Source: Actinoplanes octamycinicus
Lineage (GTDB): Bacteria > Actinomycetota > Actinomycetes > Mycobacteriales > Micromonosporaceae
Assembly (NCBI RefSeq): GCF_014205225.1
Contig: NZ_JACHNB010000001.1
Span: 9,281,501-9,345,500, forward strand
Reading direction: 5' to 3'
DNA: 64,000 nt
A program made the position numbers and the translations under genes. Position 1 is the first letter of the stretch. Each line of letters opens with the position of its first letter. Shown one piece after another: positions 1 to 9,036 of this stretch. The notes under the pieces are model-generated. The model searched no databases, was not told where the DNA came from, and was given only the letters and a program-made list of their open reading frames with translations.

Positions 1-77
1 CACTGCAGGGCGGTCCAGTCGGCCGCCACCGCGATCACCTCGAGGATCGCGACGGCGATGAAGATCTTCAGTTTCAT
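1..77 (-). CDS. Partial small membrane protein, lysoplasmalogenase-like (N-terminus only)
   Basis: Only the first 25 codons are inside the window; the gene runs off the left edge. Its ATG at 77 overlaps the TGA of the upstream hydroxylase gene by four bases (ATGA, 74-77), so the two are translationally coupled. The visible peptide begins MKLKIFIAVAILE and forms one hydrophobic helix. Lysoplasmalogenases (YhhN/TMEM86 family, which cleave the vinyl-ether bond of lysoplasmalogens) start with such a helix and in my knowledge often lie beside sterol desaturase genes in actinobacteria. The assignment rests on context and 25 residues only; any small polytopic membrane protein is possible. Confidence 0.4.
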   Translation of the reverse strand, partial: MKLKIFIAVAILEVIAVAADWTALQ

Positions 78-901
78 CCGGCCGGCTGCCAGCCGGGACG
101 GCCGAAGACGTAGCCGAGGCGGGCCCGCCAGGAGGTGGCGGTGCGCAGGTCACGCCAGATCGCGGCGTACTCGTGGGTGGCCACCTTGAGCGGGTTGTAG
201 GTGGTGATGTTCGTGGTCAGGCCGTACTTCACCGGCTCGCCCTCCGGCTCGAAGCTGCGGAACATCCGGTCCCAGACGATCAGGATGCCGCCGTAGTTGC
301 GGTCCAGGTAGGGGTCGTTGGAGCCGTGGTGCACCCGGTGGTGCGACGGGGTGTTGAAGAACCACTCGATCGGCCGGGGCAGCCGGTCGATCCGCTCGGT
401 GTGCAGGAAGAACTGGTAGGCCAGGCTGATCGACTGCTGCAGGAAGATCATCCACGGCGGGAGGCCGAGCAGGGCCAGGGGCAGCCAGAACGGCAGCGAC
501 GTCATCGGGGTCCAGCTCTGCCGCAGCGCGGTGGACAGGTTGTAGAACTGGCTGGAGTGGTGCACCACGTGGCTGGCCCAGAGCACCCGCACCTCGTGGT
601 GCAGCCGGTGGAACCAGTAGTACGCGAGGTCGTCGGCGAAGAACAGCAGCACCCAGACCCACCAGTGGTGCGGGTCCAGCTTGAACGGGCTGAGCACGTA
701 GAGCCCGGCGTAGACGACGGCGGTGAACAGCTTCCACGGGAAACCGATCACCTGGCTGCCGGCGCCCATGGTGAGGCTGGTCGCGGTGTCGCGGGCCTCG
801 TAGCCACGCTCCTCGTCGTCGGGCAGGAAGCGGTAGGACAGCACCTCCATGACGATCAGCAGCAGGAAGGCCGGGACGGCGTAGAGGACGGCGGGGATCA
901 T
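74..901 (-). CDS. Sterol desaturase / fatty acid hydroxylase superfamily membrane protein
   Basis: Protein of 275 residues starting MIPAVLYAVP. Three HXXHH boxes are visible: HRLHH (residues 98-102), HVVHH (111-115) and HRVHH (188-192). These are the di-iron ligands of the sterol desaturase/fatty acid hydroxylase superfamily, which uses O2 to hydroxylate or desaturate membrane lipids. Hydrophobic segments lie around residues 5-20, 52-70, 80-95 and 133-165. The start at 901 is chosen because it overlaps the stop of the GntR gene by four bases (ATGA, 898-901); a longer reading upstream would run inside that gene. The downstream gene is coupled the same way. The lipid substrate is unknown. Confidence 0.9.
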   Translation of the reverse strand: MIPAVLYAVPAFLLLIVMEVLSYRFLPDDEERGYEARDTATSLTMGAGSQVIGFPWKLFTAVVYAGLYVLSPFKLDPHHWWVWVLLFFADDLAYYWFHRLHHEVRVLWASHVVHHSSQFYNLSTALRQSWTPMTSLPFWLPLALLGLPPWMIFLQQSISLAYQFFLHTERIDRLPRPIEWFFNTPSHHRVHHGSNDPYLDRNYGGILIVWDRMFRSFEPEGEPVKYGLTTNITTYNPLKVATHEYAAIWRDLRTATSWRARLGYVFGRPGWQPAG

Positions 902-1593
902 CGGACGGTCTCCTTCGCTTGCAGGAGGCCGCGCGCGGCCGCTTCGGCCTCGGCGGCGGCGCCGGCCTCGATCAGGGCGGCGAGCTTGCGGTGGGCGGCC
1001 ACATTCAAGATCTCTTCGGTACGCAGGTGGGGCGGCACCTGCCCGACCGCCAGCGTCCCGGCGGTGAGGCTGTTGAAGGCCAGCAGGTACGCGATGTTCC
1101 CGGAGCCCTCGATGATCCGCCGCCACAGGGCGAGGTCGGCGAGCCGCATCGCGGCCAGGTCGGGAACCGCCGCGGCGTAGGCCTCGACGGCGTCGCTCAC
1201 CCGCCGTTTCGCCTCCGGGGTGGCCCGCTCGGCGCAGAGCCGGGCGGCGTCGGCGCCGACGCAGGCGCGCATCTCCATCACGTCGCGGGCCAGGGTCTCG
1301 ACCGGCAGCACGTCCTCGGCCGCGGTGAGCGCCATGGCCAGGTCGAGCCCGGCGGTGGCCCGCCAGTCGAGCACCCGGGTGGCGCCGCCCTGGCTGACCT
1401 TGACCAGCCCGAGCTGCTGCAACCGGCGCAGCGCCTCACGAATCGCGTGCCGGTTGACCTCGAAGGTCGCGGCCAGCTCGCGCTCGCTGGGCAGCGCGTC
1501 GCCGGCTGGGTAGCGGCCGGCCAGGATGGCGTCGCGCAGCTGCCCGAACACGTGGTCGGAGACGGACTGGCGTGGTGCGGGATCGAAATCCAT
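898..1593 (-). CDS. GntR-family transcriptional regulator, FadR/FCD type
   Basis: Protein of 231 residues. The N-terminal winged helix contains the typical GntR stretch (LPSERELA, then NRHAIREALRRLQ, about residues 35-65), followed by an all-helical FCD-like ligand domain. First gene of a coupled three-gene operon with the sterol desaturase-type hydroxylase and the partial membrane gene, so it probably controls that lipid operon in response to an acyl or organic acid ligand. A TGGT-N3-ACCA operator lies 37 bases upstream at 1630-1644 and supports autoregulation. Start MDFDPAPRQ at 1593 is chosen over an upstream in-frame codon because it matches the family's usual N-terminal length. Confidence 0.85.
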   Translation of the reverse strand: MDFDPAPRQSVSDHVFGQLRDAILAGRYPAGDALPSERELAATFEVNRHAIREALRRLQQLGLVKVSQGGATRVLDWRATAGLDLAMALTAAEDVLPVETLARDVMEMRACVGADAARLCAERATPEAKRRVSDAVEAYAAAVPDLAAMRLADLALWRRIIEGSGNIAYLLAFNSLTAGTLAVGQVPPHLRTEEILNVAAHRKLAALIEAGAAAEAEAAARGLLQAKETVR

Positions 1594-1629
1594 GAGCGGC
1601 AGTGTGCCCCGCAACACATCAACCCGTCA

Positions 1630-1644
1630 ACTGGTTGGACCAGT
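1630..1644. promoter_or_regulatory. FadR-type operator (ACTGGT-TGG-ACCAGT)
   Basis: A perfect inverted repeat with arms ACTGGT and ACCAGT around TGG. It matches the TGGT-N3-ACCA pattern known for FadR-subfamily GntR regulators and sits just upstream of such a gene, so autoregulation of the GntR/hydroxylase operon is the simple reading. Confidence 0.7.
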
Positions 1645-1690
1645 AGCGGCACAAGAAAGCCGGGACGTCGCCGCCCCAGCTTGCGCTACG

Positions 1691-2788
1691 TCAGCGGCGC
1701 CCGAAGAACCGGCGCCACCCGCTGGGCCTCGGCTCCGGCTGAACCGGCTCCGGCGCCGCGTCCTCGTCGTCGCCCTCGTCCTCGCTCTGCCGCAGCACGG
1801 CCTGGGCCAGCGCCTTCTCCCCCTCGACCGCGCCCGGCGTGACCAGCATCAGGTGCGCCAGCGAGGTCCAGATCATCACCGGCCGGGGCGCCTCGGTCGC
1901 CGCGACCAGCCGGTCGCGGACCAGGACGCGGACCTCGTCGCGCAGCGCCGGCTCCCGGTACGCCGCGGTGACCAGGGCGAACAGCGCCGCGTCGGAGACC
2001 CAGTCCTCGACGCCGAAGGCCAGGTCGACCAGCACCTGACGGCGGGTGGAGGTGGCCCAGGGCTGGTCCTTCCGGTGGTGCAGGATGCCCAGGCAGACCC
2101 ACGGCTGCAGCAGCCGGTACCAGTACACCGGGTCGGACTGGGACAGGATCTGGTAGCGCCGGATGTCCGGCGCCTGCGGCGGGTGCACCAGCAGGCCGAG
2201 CAGGTCGTCCAGGCTCAGCGCGCCGAGCGGCTCGGCGCGGACGTAACCGGCCAGCGGCGACGGCCACGGCTCCGCGCCGACCCGGTGCAGCACCTCGACC
2301 GCCTCGGCCGACGGCGGGGCGACCGCGGCCACCGCGTCGTCGCCCTCGTAGCGCCAGACCGCGTACTTCCCGGGCCGCAGCGGGACCCGCATGTCCGGCT
2401 CACCGAACTCGGCGATGCCGATCTGCACCGGCCGGCCGACGAACCGGCGGAACGCGGCGAGCGCGCTGGCCGGCTCGCCGCCGGAGAGGCCCAGCTCGGT
2501 GATCATGCCGGTCTCCCCGGCGGCCTGCCGCCGGGCCATGTCCCGGGTGACGTTGCTGACCGCCTCCTCGGGCATCGGCACCCAGTTCAGCCAGGGGCGG
2601 CGCTGGCTGGCCATCGCGAAGAGCATCTCGGTGGTCGCGCAGGCGTGCGGATCGTCGGCGACCGCGACCAGGTCGGCCACGTCCCCGCCGTCCCGGAACC
2701 GCAGCGCCCGCCGGGCCGCCTCCTGATGCGGGAACCCCGCGTCCGCGGCGAGCTCCCGCAGCTTGTCTTCCACGTCTTGGCTGACCAT
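1691..2788 (-). CDS. Uncharacterised protein, 365 residues
   Basis: I do not recognise a family. The start MVSQDVEDK at 2788 is chosen because upstream in-frame codons look like non-coding sequence. The protein looks soluble, with no signal peptide or membrane segment; helix-rich stretches near residues 5-40 and 215-310 and many aromatic residues near 230-260. It ends in an acidic, proline-rich linker followed by a basic tail (WRRFFGRR), which could contact nucleic acid or membrane. It stands alone on the minus strand, 97 bases from the GntR gene start and 132 bases from the diguanylate cyclase gene end. Function unknown. Confidence 0.65.
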   Translation of the reverse strand: MVSQDVEDKLRELAADAGFPHQEAARRALRFRDGGDVADLVAVADDPHACATTEMLFAMASQRRPWLNWVPMPEEAVSNVTRDMARRQAAGETGMITELGLSGGEPASALAAFRRFVGRPVQIGIAEFGEPDMRVPLRPGKYAVWRYEGDDAVAAVAPPSAEAVEVLHRVGAEPWPSPLAGYVRAEPLGALSLDDLLGLLVHPPQAPDIRRYQILSQSDPVYWYRLLQPWVCLGILHHRKDQPWATSTRRQVLVDLAFGVEDWVSDAALFALVTAAYREPALRDEVRVLVRDRLVAATEAPRPVMIWTSLAHLMLVTPGAVEGEKALAQAVLRQSEDEGDDEDAAPEPVQPEPRPSGWRRFFGRR

Positions 2789-2920
2789 GGCGGCAGAGCC
2801 TAGACGATCAAAATGGACCCTCGCCAGCATCCGCACATCGGCTCGCTCGGCTTCACCCGGGAAATGTATGCGGAACATATGCCGCGAACCCCGGGCCGCT
2901 TCCCGACCGGACCCGCGGGA

Positions 2921-5182
2921 TCACGCCTGATCGACGGCGAACGGCTGGAGTCCCCCCGGGTCGAGCTGGCCACCGCGCTGGTCGTCCGGGACAGCACCGC
3001 CCAGGTCCAGCTCCGGGACGGGCCGGCCGAAGAAGTAGCCCTGCGCGTACTCGTAGCCGAGCTCACGCAGGTACTCGGCCTGTTCGGCGGTCTCCACGCC
3101 CTCCGCGACGGCGCGCAGCCCGAGCCCCTTGCTGACGTGGATCAGCGCGTCGACGATCACCGCCCGGCCGCCACCCTCGGTGATCTCGTCGACGAACGAC
3201 TTGTCGACCTTGAGCACGTCGACCGGGACGGTGCGCAGCAGGCCCAGCGACGAGTGGCCGGTGCCGAAGTCGTCCAGCGCGATCCGTACCCCGGCCCGGT
3301 GCAGGGTCTCCACCGCGTGCACCGCCAGGCCGCCGCCGAACAGCGCGGTCTCGGTCACCTCGACCAGCAGCTCGCCCGGGGTCAGCCCGCACTCGTCCAG
3401 GATGCCGGCCACCACCTCGGGGAAACCGGGCTCGCTCAGCTGGCGGGCCGAGACGTTCACGCTGATGTAGCCGAGCGCGTCCGGGCCGTACTCGCGCCGC
3501 CAGCCGGCGAACTTCCAGCACGCGGTCCGCATGACGAACTCGCCGAGCTCGACGATCAGCCCGTTGTCCTCGGCGACCGGGACGAAGTCGGCCGGGCTGA
3601 CCAGCCCGCGGACCGGATGGTGCCAGCGGACCAGCGCCTCGCAGGCCCGGATCCGCCCGGACGCCAGGTCGACGATCGGCTGATAGACCACCCGGAAGTC
3701 GCCGTCGTCCAGGCTGTGCCGCAGGTCGGCGCCGAGCCGCGCGGTCGCGTCGGCGCGCTCGTCCAGCTCCGGGGTGTAGACCATCAGCTGGCTGCCGGAC
3801 GCCTTCGCGGCGTACCGGGCGGTGTCCGCGCGGCGCACCAGCTCGGGCACCGGCACCGCGCCGCACTCCTCGCTGTCGGCCACCCCGAGCCGGGCGTTGA
3901 GCAGCAGCTCGTGCTCGCCCGAGACGACCGGGCGGCGCAGCACGTCGACCAGCCGGGACACCACCGTGTCGCCGTCGTCCTCGCCGGCGTCCAGGACCAG
4001 CACGGCGAACTCGTCGGCGCCCATCCGGGCCACCGCGTCGCCGTCGCGCAGCGACGCCCGCAGCACCCCGGCCACCGCGGCCAGCGCCTGGTCACCGGCG
4101 GTCCGGCCGAGCCGGTCGTTGACGTGCTTGAACCCGGCCAGGTCGATCATGATGAGCCGGCACGGGCCGGCCGCCACGCCCTTGGCCACCTCCTCCTCGA
4201 AGGCGCGCCGGTTCGGCAGGCCGGTCAGGTCGTCGCGCATGGCCAGGTCGTGCAGCCGCCGGGCCTGGCTGTGCACCCGGGCGATGTAACCGGACATCCG
4301 GGTGATGATCAGCAGGAACAGTGCCATCGAGCCGATCCCGACGGCGAGCCAGCTCATCTGGCCGCCGCCGCGCTCGCCCTGCACCAGCAGCACAGCCGGG
4401 ACCAGCAGCATCGAGGCGGTCAGCGCGAGCAGCCGGCTCCAGCCCAGGCTGTCCCCCTCCTCGACGGCCGGGGTGGGCGACGCCGGATGCGCGGCCGCGG
4501 CGGCCCAGCAGACGTAGGCGAGCAGGTAGCCGGCGTAGACGTAGGTGCCGCCACCGGCCACCGAGACCGGCCACAGCGTGTAGAAGACGTTGCAGGTCAG
4601 CGTGATCAGGCCACCCGCGGTGAGCAGCCACATGCTCCCGGTGCGCGGGCCGTGGCGCAGCAGCATCGGCACCAGCAGCGCGCAGAGCAGCACCCCCATC
4701 GTGGGGTAGCCCGCGGTCACCGCCCGGGTGAGCGGCGGCAACGAGTCGTCGATCACGATCGGCGCGATCACGAACGTCCAGTACGCGATGCCCACGCTGA
4801 TCGCCACGATCGCCGAGTCGATCAGGTTGCCGGACCAGACCGGGCCGCGCCGCCGGGTCAGCCGGAAGAGCGCGACCAGCAGCATCGGATAGGCGCCCAG
4901 GTAGAACGCGTCGGCCAGGGACGGGAACGGCGGCGGGCGCCCGGCCAGCTGCGGTGCGGCGTAGACCAGGTCGCCGGCCGCCCAGGTGGCGATCCCGGCC
5001 GCGAAGATCCGCCAGGCGGCCGACCGCCCGTACACCAGCATCAGCACCACGGACCCGACCGACACCAGGGAGGAGAGCAGCACGGCCGGCCATCCGTACG
5101 GCAGCAGCGCGTAGCCGCCGGCCGCCGCCGTACCGGCCAGCAGCCAGGCGAGCCACCTCGGGGGACGCCGGAGACCCGTCAC
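2921..5182 (-). CDS. Membrane-bound GGDEF-EAL protein (c-di-GMP turnover)
   Basis: Protein of 753 residues. Residues about 10-300 hold roughly ten hydrophobic helices, an integral membrane sensor. A GGDEF domain follows (DDLTGLPNRR near 317-326), with the signature reading GADEF at 388-392, a substitution in the second glycine that may lower cyclase activity. An EAL domain occupies about 490-740 with EAL at 515-517, and the metal and substrate motifs DDFGTG, KVDKSF and AEGVE are intact, so phosphodiesterase activity is likely. GTG start at 5182. The DUF5753 regulator gene lies 38 bases upstream on the same strand, so the two may be co-transcribed. Probably a sensor controlling c-di-GMP, which governs development in streptomycetes. 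Confidence 0.92.
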   Translation of the reverse strand: MTGLRRPPRWLAWLLAGTAAAGGYALLPYGWPAVLLSSLVSVGSVVLMLVYGRSAAWRIFAAGIATWAAGDLVYAAPQLAGRPPPFPSLADAFYLGAYPMLLVALFRLTRRRGPVWSGNLIDSAIVAISVGIAYWTFVIAPIVIDDSLPPLTRAVTAGYPTMGVLLCALLVPMLLRHGPRTGSMWLLTAGGLITLTCNVFYTLWPVSVAGGGTYVYAGYLLAYVCWAAAAAHPASPTPAVEEGDSLGWSRLLALTASMLLVPAVLLVQGERGGGQMSWLAVGIGSMALFLLIITRMSGYIARVHSQARRLHDLAMRDDLTGLPNRRAFEEEVAKGVAAGPCRLIMIDLAGFKHVNDRLGRTAGDQALAAVAGVLRASLRDGDAVARMGADEFAVLVLDAGEDDGDTVVSRLVDVLRRPVVSGEHELLLNARLGVADSEECGAVPVPELVRRADTARYAAKASGSQLMVYTPELDERADATARLGADLRHSLDDGDFRVVYQPIVDLASGRIRACEALVRWHHPVRGLVSPADFVPVAEDNGLIVELGEFVMRTACWKFAGWRREYGPDALGYISVNVSARQLSEPGFPEVVAGILDECGLTPGELLVEVTETALFGGGLAVHAVETLHRAGVRIALDDFGTGHSSLGLLRTVPVDVLKVDKSFVDEITEGGGRAVIVDALIHVSKGLGLRAVAEGVETAEQAEYLRELGYEYAQGYFFGRPVPELDLGGAVPDDQRGGQLDPGGLQPFAVDQA

Positions 5183-5220
5183 ACCCCCTCAGATCGGCAT
5201 CCCGCCCGCGAAGTTGAGCT

Positions 5221-6120
5221 TCACCGCCCGGGAACGTCTGACGATTGCCCTCCGCCGTCGTCGGTGAGCTGCGCGAGGTACCAGGTCCGGTACCGGTCCA
5301 GGATCGGCTCGATGTCGGTGGTGGCGACCTGGCGGAACAGATCGAAGACGTGCCGGTACTGCCGGACGACGCCACCGCCCCGGGACAGCAGGCCGGTGTT
5401 GAAGGCGTCGATGACCACCATGTCCTCGTCGTAGACGGTGAAGCCGTGCAGGGGCGGCAGCGGGGTGGGCACGCCCTCCGGCACGAGGGCGAGGATCACG
5501 TTGGGCCGGCGGGCCAGCAGACGCAGGTTGGTCAGCTGCTCCAGCATCGCCTCCGGCGGGCACAGCCGGTTGCGCAGCACCGCTTCGGTGACGACGAAGT
5601 GAAAGGTGGTGTCCGGGTCGGCGAGGACCTCCTGCCGGGCGGTCCGCGCGGTGACCGCGCGGGCCATCGCCGTCTCGTCGGCGTCCGGCTGCACCAGCCG
5701 CTGGAAGGACAGCAGCGCGGCGCGGATGTAGCTGCCGGTCTGCAGCAGCCCGGGCAGCACGGCCGGCTGGAAGTCCCGGATCTCGGTGGCCGACGCCTCC
5801 CACTCGGCCACACCGTTCTGGCGGTTGGCGAGGTCGGCGTTGGAGGGCCGCCAGTCGGTCATCCGGTCCTGCGCGCCCTCGGCCCGGCGCTGCAGGTCGG
5901 ACGCCACCGCGTCGTCGGCGCCCAGGGCCCGTGCGATGGTGACGACGTCCTTCGGGTCGGCCACCCCTCGACCGCGTTCGATGCGGGAGATCTTCGGCTG
6001 GCTCATCCCGACCCGGACGGCGAGCTCGGCGCCGCTCAGCCGCCGCGCCCGGCGCATCCGCGCGAGCGTGGTACCGACCGGTTCTTCCTGGTCGAGAGGG
6101 GCACCGGAATCCGAACTCAC
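5221..6120 (-). CDS. Helix-turn-helix regulator with DUF5753 domain
   Basis: Protein of 299 residues with GTG start. A Cro/CI-type helix-turn-helix lies at about residues 16-70 (LSGAELAVRVGMSQPKISRI), followed by a DUF5753 domain with the usual pattern (QPAVLPGLLQT near 112-122, later LRLLARRPN). Such proteins form the large actinobacterial family of developmental or drug-associated regulators that are usually paired with a small acidic partner gene. Here a small gene lies 23 bases upstream on the same strand. Ligand and targets unknown. Confidence 0.88.
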   Translation of the reverse strand: MSSDSGAPLDQEEPVGTTLARMRRARRLSGAELAVRVGMSQPKISRIERGRGVADPKDVVTIARALGADDAVASDLQRRAEGAQDRMTDWRPSNADLANRQNGVAEWEASATEIRDFQPAVLPGLLQTGSYIRAALLSFQRLVQPDADETAMARAVTARTARQEVLADPDTTFHFVVTEAVLRNRLCPPEAMLEQLTNLRLLARRPNVILALVPEGVPTPLPPLHGFTVYDEDMVVIDAFNTGLLSRGGGVVRQYRHVFDLFRQVATTDIEPILDRYRTWYLAQLTDDGGGQSSDVPGR

Positions 6121-6143
6121 ACCCCGGGCCCCTTCCTCGACCG

Positions 6144-6338
6144 TCAGGAGATGGCGCGGTGCGCCTCAGCGAGCAACTCGGCCGGGATCTCCACCAGCAT
6201 CTCGCCGTCGGGCACCTCGACGCCCGTCCGCTCAGCGGGCACGAAGTACCCCTGGACCACTACGGAACCGGAGTCGGTGCGGTAGATCGTCGGGCACGAG
6301 CCGGCCGTGCAACTACTCGCGACGACCTGCAGGGACAT
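6144..6338 (-). CDS. Small partner protein upstream of DUF5753 regulator
   Basis: Protein of 64 residues starting MSLQVVASSC with two cysteines in CTAGSC near the N-terminus and an acidic, helix-like C-terminus (LVEIPAELLAEAH). An earlier TTG at 6380 is in frame, but the ATG is preferred because the upstream DNA holds a good -10-like TATGAT (minus strand, 6363-6368) 24 bases before it. It lies 23 bases before the DUF5753 gene and reads in the same direction, as expected for the small companion of these regulators. It is not the common DUF397 type. Function not established. Confidence 0.7.
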   Translation of the reverse strand: MSLQVVASSCTAGSCPTIYRTDSGSVVVQGYFVPAERTGVEVPDGEMLVEIPAELLAEAHRAIS

Positions 6339-6556
6339 GTTGTTAGTCACACCGCAGACTAAATCATAGCGGATACCCAAAGTAGACCCGAATCACGGAC
6401 AAGCAGTCCGGCAAAATCCGGCTTACACCCCGGGTATCGGACACACTGTGCGATTCGGCTATAGACATCAGTAAAGCATCTCTTCATGCCAGCTGATCTG
6501 CCGCATGGCAACCTGCCTGATGGCCTGATCCGGACAAAGGCCAAAATTCGCGGCTC
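6339..6556. promoter_or_regulatory. AT-richer divergent promoter region
   Basis: Intergenic stretch between the minus-strand small protein/DUF5753 unit and the plus-strand membrane genes. It is visibly less GC-rich than its surroundings, as expected of a divergent promoter. A TATGAT on the minus strand (6363-6368) is a plausible -10 for the small partner gene. I see no clear inverted repeat and no credible gene, though a weak 61-codon reading exists on the minus strand. Confidence 0.4.
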
Positions 6557-6856
6557 GTGAATAAGTCGTCGACAAGCGCCTGTTATGCACGGAGGCTGTC
6601 GGTAATCACTCGACTACTCCTCCCTTTGGCGGTAGCGATGCTCTACCACTCCCCCGCGGCCGTGTCGTTTGCCGACGACCGGGCGCCGCTCTATCTCCTC
6701 CTCGCCGCGATCTTCATGGTCGTCGGCCTCCGGTACCTGAAACGGGCCCTGGAACCGTTCGGGGCGGTCATCGGCGCCGCCGCGGCCGCCGCCGTCGTCG
6801 CCTTCTCGCTCGGCGCCGGGCTCATCTTCCTGCTCGCCGCGATCGCCTCGCGCTGA
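6557..6856 (+). CDS. Small membrane protein
   Basis: Protein of 99 residues if the GTG at 6557 is used; the first 15 residues are polar and the start is uncertain. Three hydrophobic helices follow (about residues 18-36, 45-60 and 70-97), with a basic loop LRYLKRALEP between the second and third. No family recognised. It lies 15 bases before another small membrane protein gene and the two probably form a pair. Confidence 0.5.
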   Translation: MNKSSTSACYARRLSVITRLLLPLAVAMLYHSPAAVSFADDRAPLYLLLAAIFMVVGLRYLKRALEPFGAVIGAAAAAAVVAFSLGAGLIFLLAAIASR

Positions 6857-6871
6857 CCCGAGGAGCGCATC

Positions 6872-7135
6872 ATGACCGATCTGACCACCGCCGGGCTGAT
6901 CGCCGCGCTCGTCGGCCTCTTCCTGGTGTCCGAGCTGGCCGCCGCCACGCTGCCCCTGTTGATCGTGATAGCGGTGGTTCCGCCGCATGAACGCCCGGCC
7001 CTGGCGGCGGTGCTCGCCGCCACCGACAGCCGGCGTCGCCTGCACGTGTGGCCCGCGCTGCGGACCGCGGTCGCCGACCGGCGCCGGCTCCGGGCCGGGC
7101 GGTACGCCGCCGCCGGGCGACCCGGGCCGCCGTAG
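6872..7135 (+). CDS. Small membrane-anchored protein
   Basis: Protein of 87 residues with an ATG preceded by a good ribosome site (GAGG, 10-13 bases upstream). One long hydrophobic helix covers about residues 7-37, followed by a basic cytoplasmic tail rich in arginine. No family recognised. It follows the preceding small membrane gene by 15 bases. The ABC exporter genes start 111 bases downstream on the same strand, but that gap probably holds their own promoter. Confidence 0.5.
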   Translation: MTDLTTAGLIAALVGLFLVSELAAATLPLLIVIAVVPPHERPALAAVLAATDSRRRLHVWPALRTAVADRRRLRAGRYAAAGRPGPP

Positions 7136-7246
7136 CGGGCACGTCCGGCCGCTGGCGGGGTGCTGGCACCGGCGTGCCAGCGCGCTGTGCGGATCATGCC
7201 AGCGGGCTCCTCCACTCTCGGTGGCGTAACCGGATGAGGGGGGATC

Positions 7247-8226
<980 letters not shown>

Positions 8227-8230
<4 letters not shown>

Positions 8231-9036
8231 CCACGGCAGTTCTCGCCAAGCCGGCGAGCTTGGACACGCCGCGGCGGGGCGGGCTGATCCGGCACAGCGC
8301 CGCGCTCGCCAAGCGCAGCCTGATCAAGACGATCCGGACGCCGGAAGCGCTGATCGACGTGACCATCCAGCCGGTCATCTTCCTGCTGATGTTCACCTAC
8401 CTGTTCGGTGGCGCGATCGCCAACGGTGACCGGCACGGCTACCTGCAGCTCCTGCTGCCCGGCATGCTCGCCCAGTCGCTCGCGATGGGCGGCATCGCGC
8501 TCGGCCAGAACCTGAACGCCGACATCGAGAAGGGCGTCTTCGACCGGTTCCGGTCACTGCCGGTGTCCCGGTCGGCGCCGCTGGTCGGCGCGGTCGGCGC
8601 GGACATCGTCCGCTACCTCACGGTGTGCCTGGTGACGCTGGGCGTCGGCACCGTGATGGGCTTCCGGATCCAGACCGGCGCGGTGCCCACCCTCGCCGCG
8701 GTCGCCCTGGCCATCGGGTTCGGCCTGTGCTTCGGCTGGGTCTCGGTCTGGGTCGGCATGCTGGTGCGCACCTCGGGCGCGGTGCAGGGCGTGATGTTCC
8801 TGCTGGTCTTCCCGCTCTCGTTCGGCAGCGACGTGTTCGTCCCGGCCGACACGCTGCCCGGCTGGCTGCAGGGCTTCGTGCAGGTCAACCCGATCACCCA
8901 CCTGGTCGGCGCGGAACGCGGCCTGCTGATCGGCGGCCCGGTCGCCGACCACCTGCTGGCCACGCTGGCCTGGATGGCCGGTCTGCTGGTGGTCTTCGTG
9001 CCGCTGGCGCTGCGCGCCTACAACAAGCGCACCTGA
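8227..9036 (+). CDS. ABC-2 type exporter permease, DrrB type
   Basis: Protein of 269 residues starting MTTAVLAKPA, with six hydrophobic helices and the ABC-2 permease pattern (LLLPGMLAQSLAM near the second helix and a loop ending in FVQVNPITHLV before the last helices). It is the membrane partner of the overlapping ATPase. The stop codon TGA (9034-9036) touches the stop of the convergent SARP gene (TCA, 9037-9039), making TGATCA with no intergenic space, so transcription of the two genes must collide or end inside coding sequence. Confidence 0.92.

Noticed and set aside
2813..5434. Very long plus-strand open frame (873 codons)
   Set aside because: Antisense shadow of the GGDEF-EAL gene, typical of high-GC DNA; the product is rich in R, G, H and Q and has no domain.
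6359..6544. Small minus-strand gene of 61 codons upstream of the DUF5753 unit
   Set aside because: Composition and position fit a divergent promoter region; no ribosome site or family resemblance.
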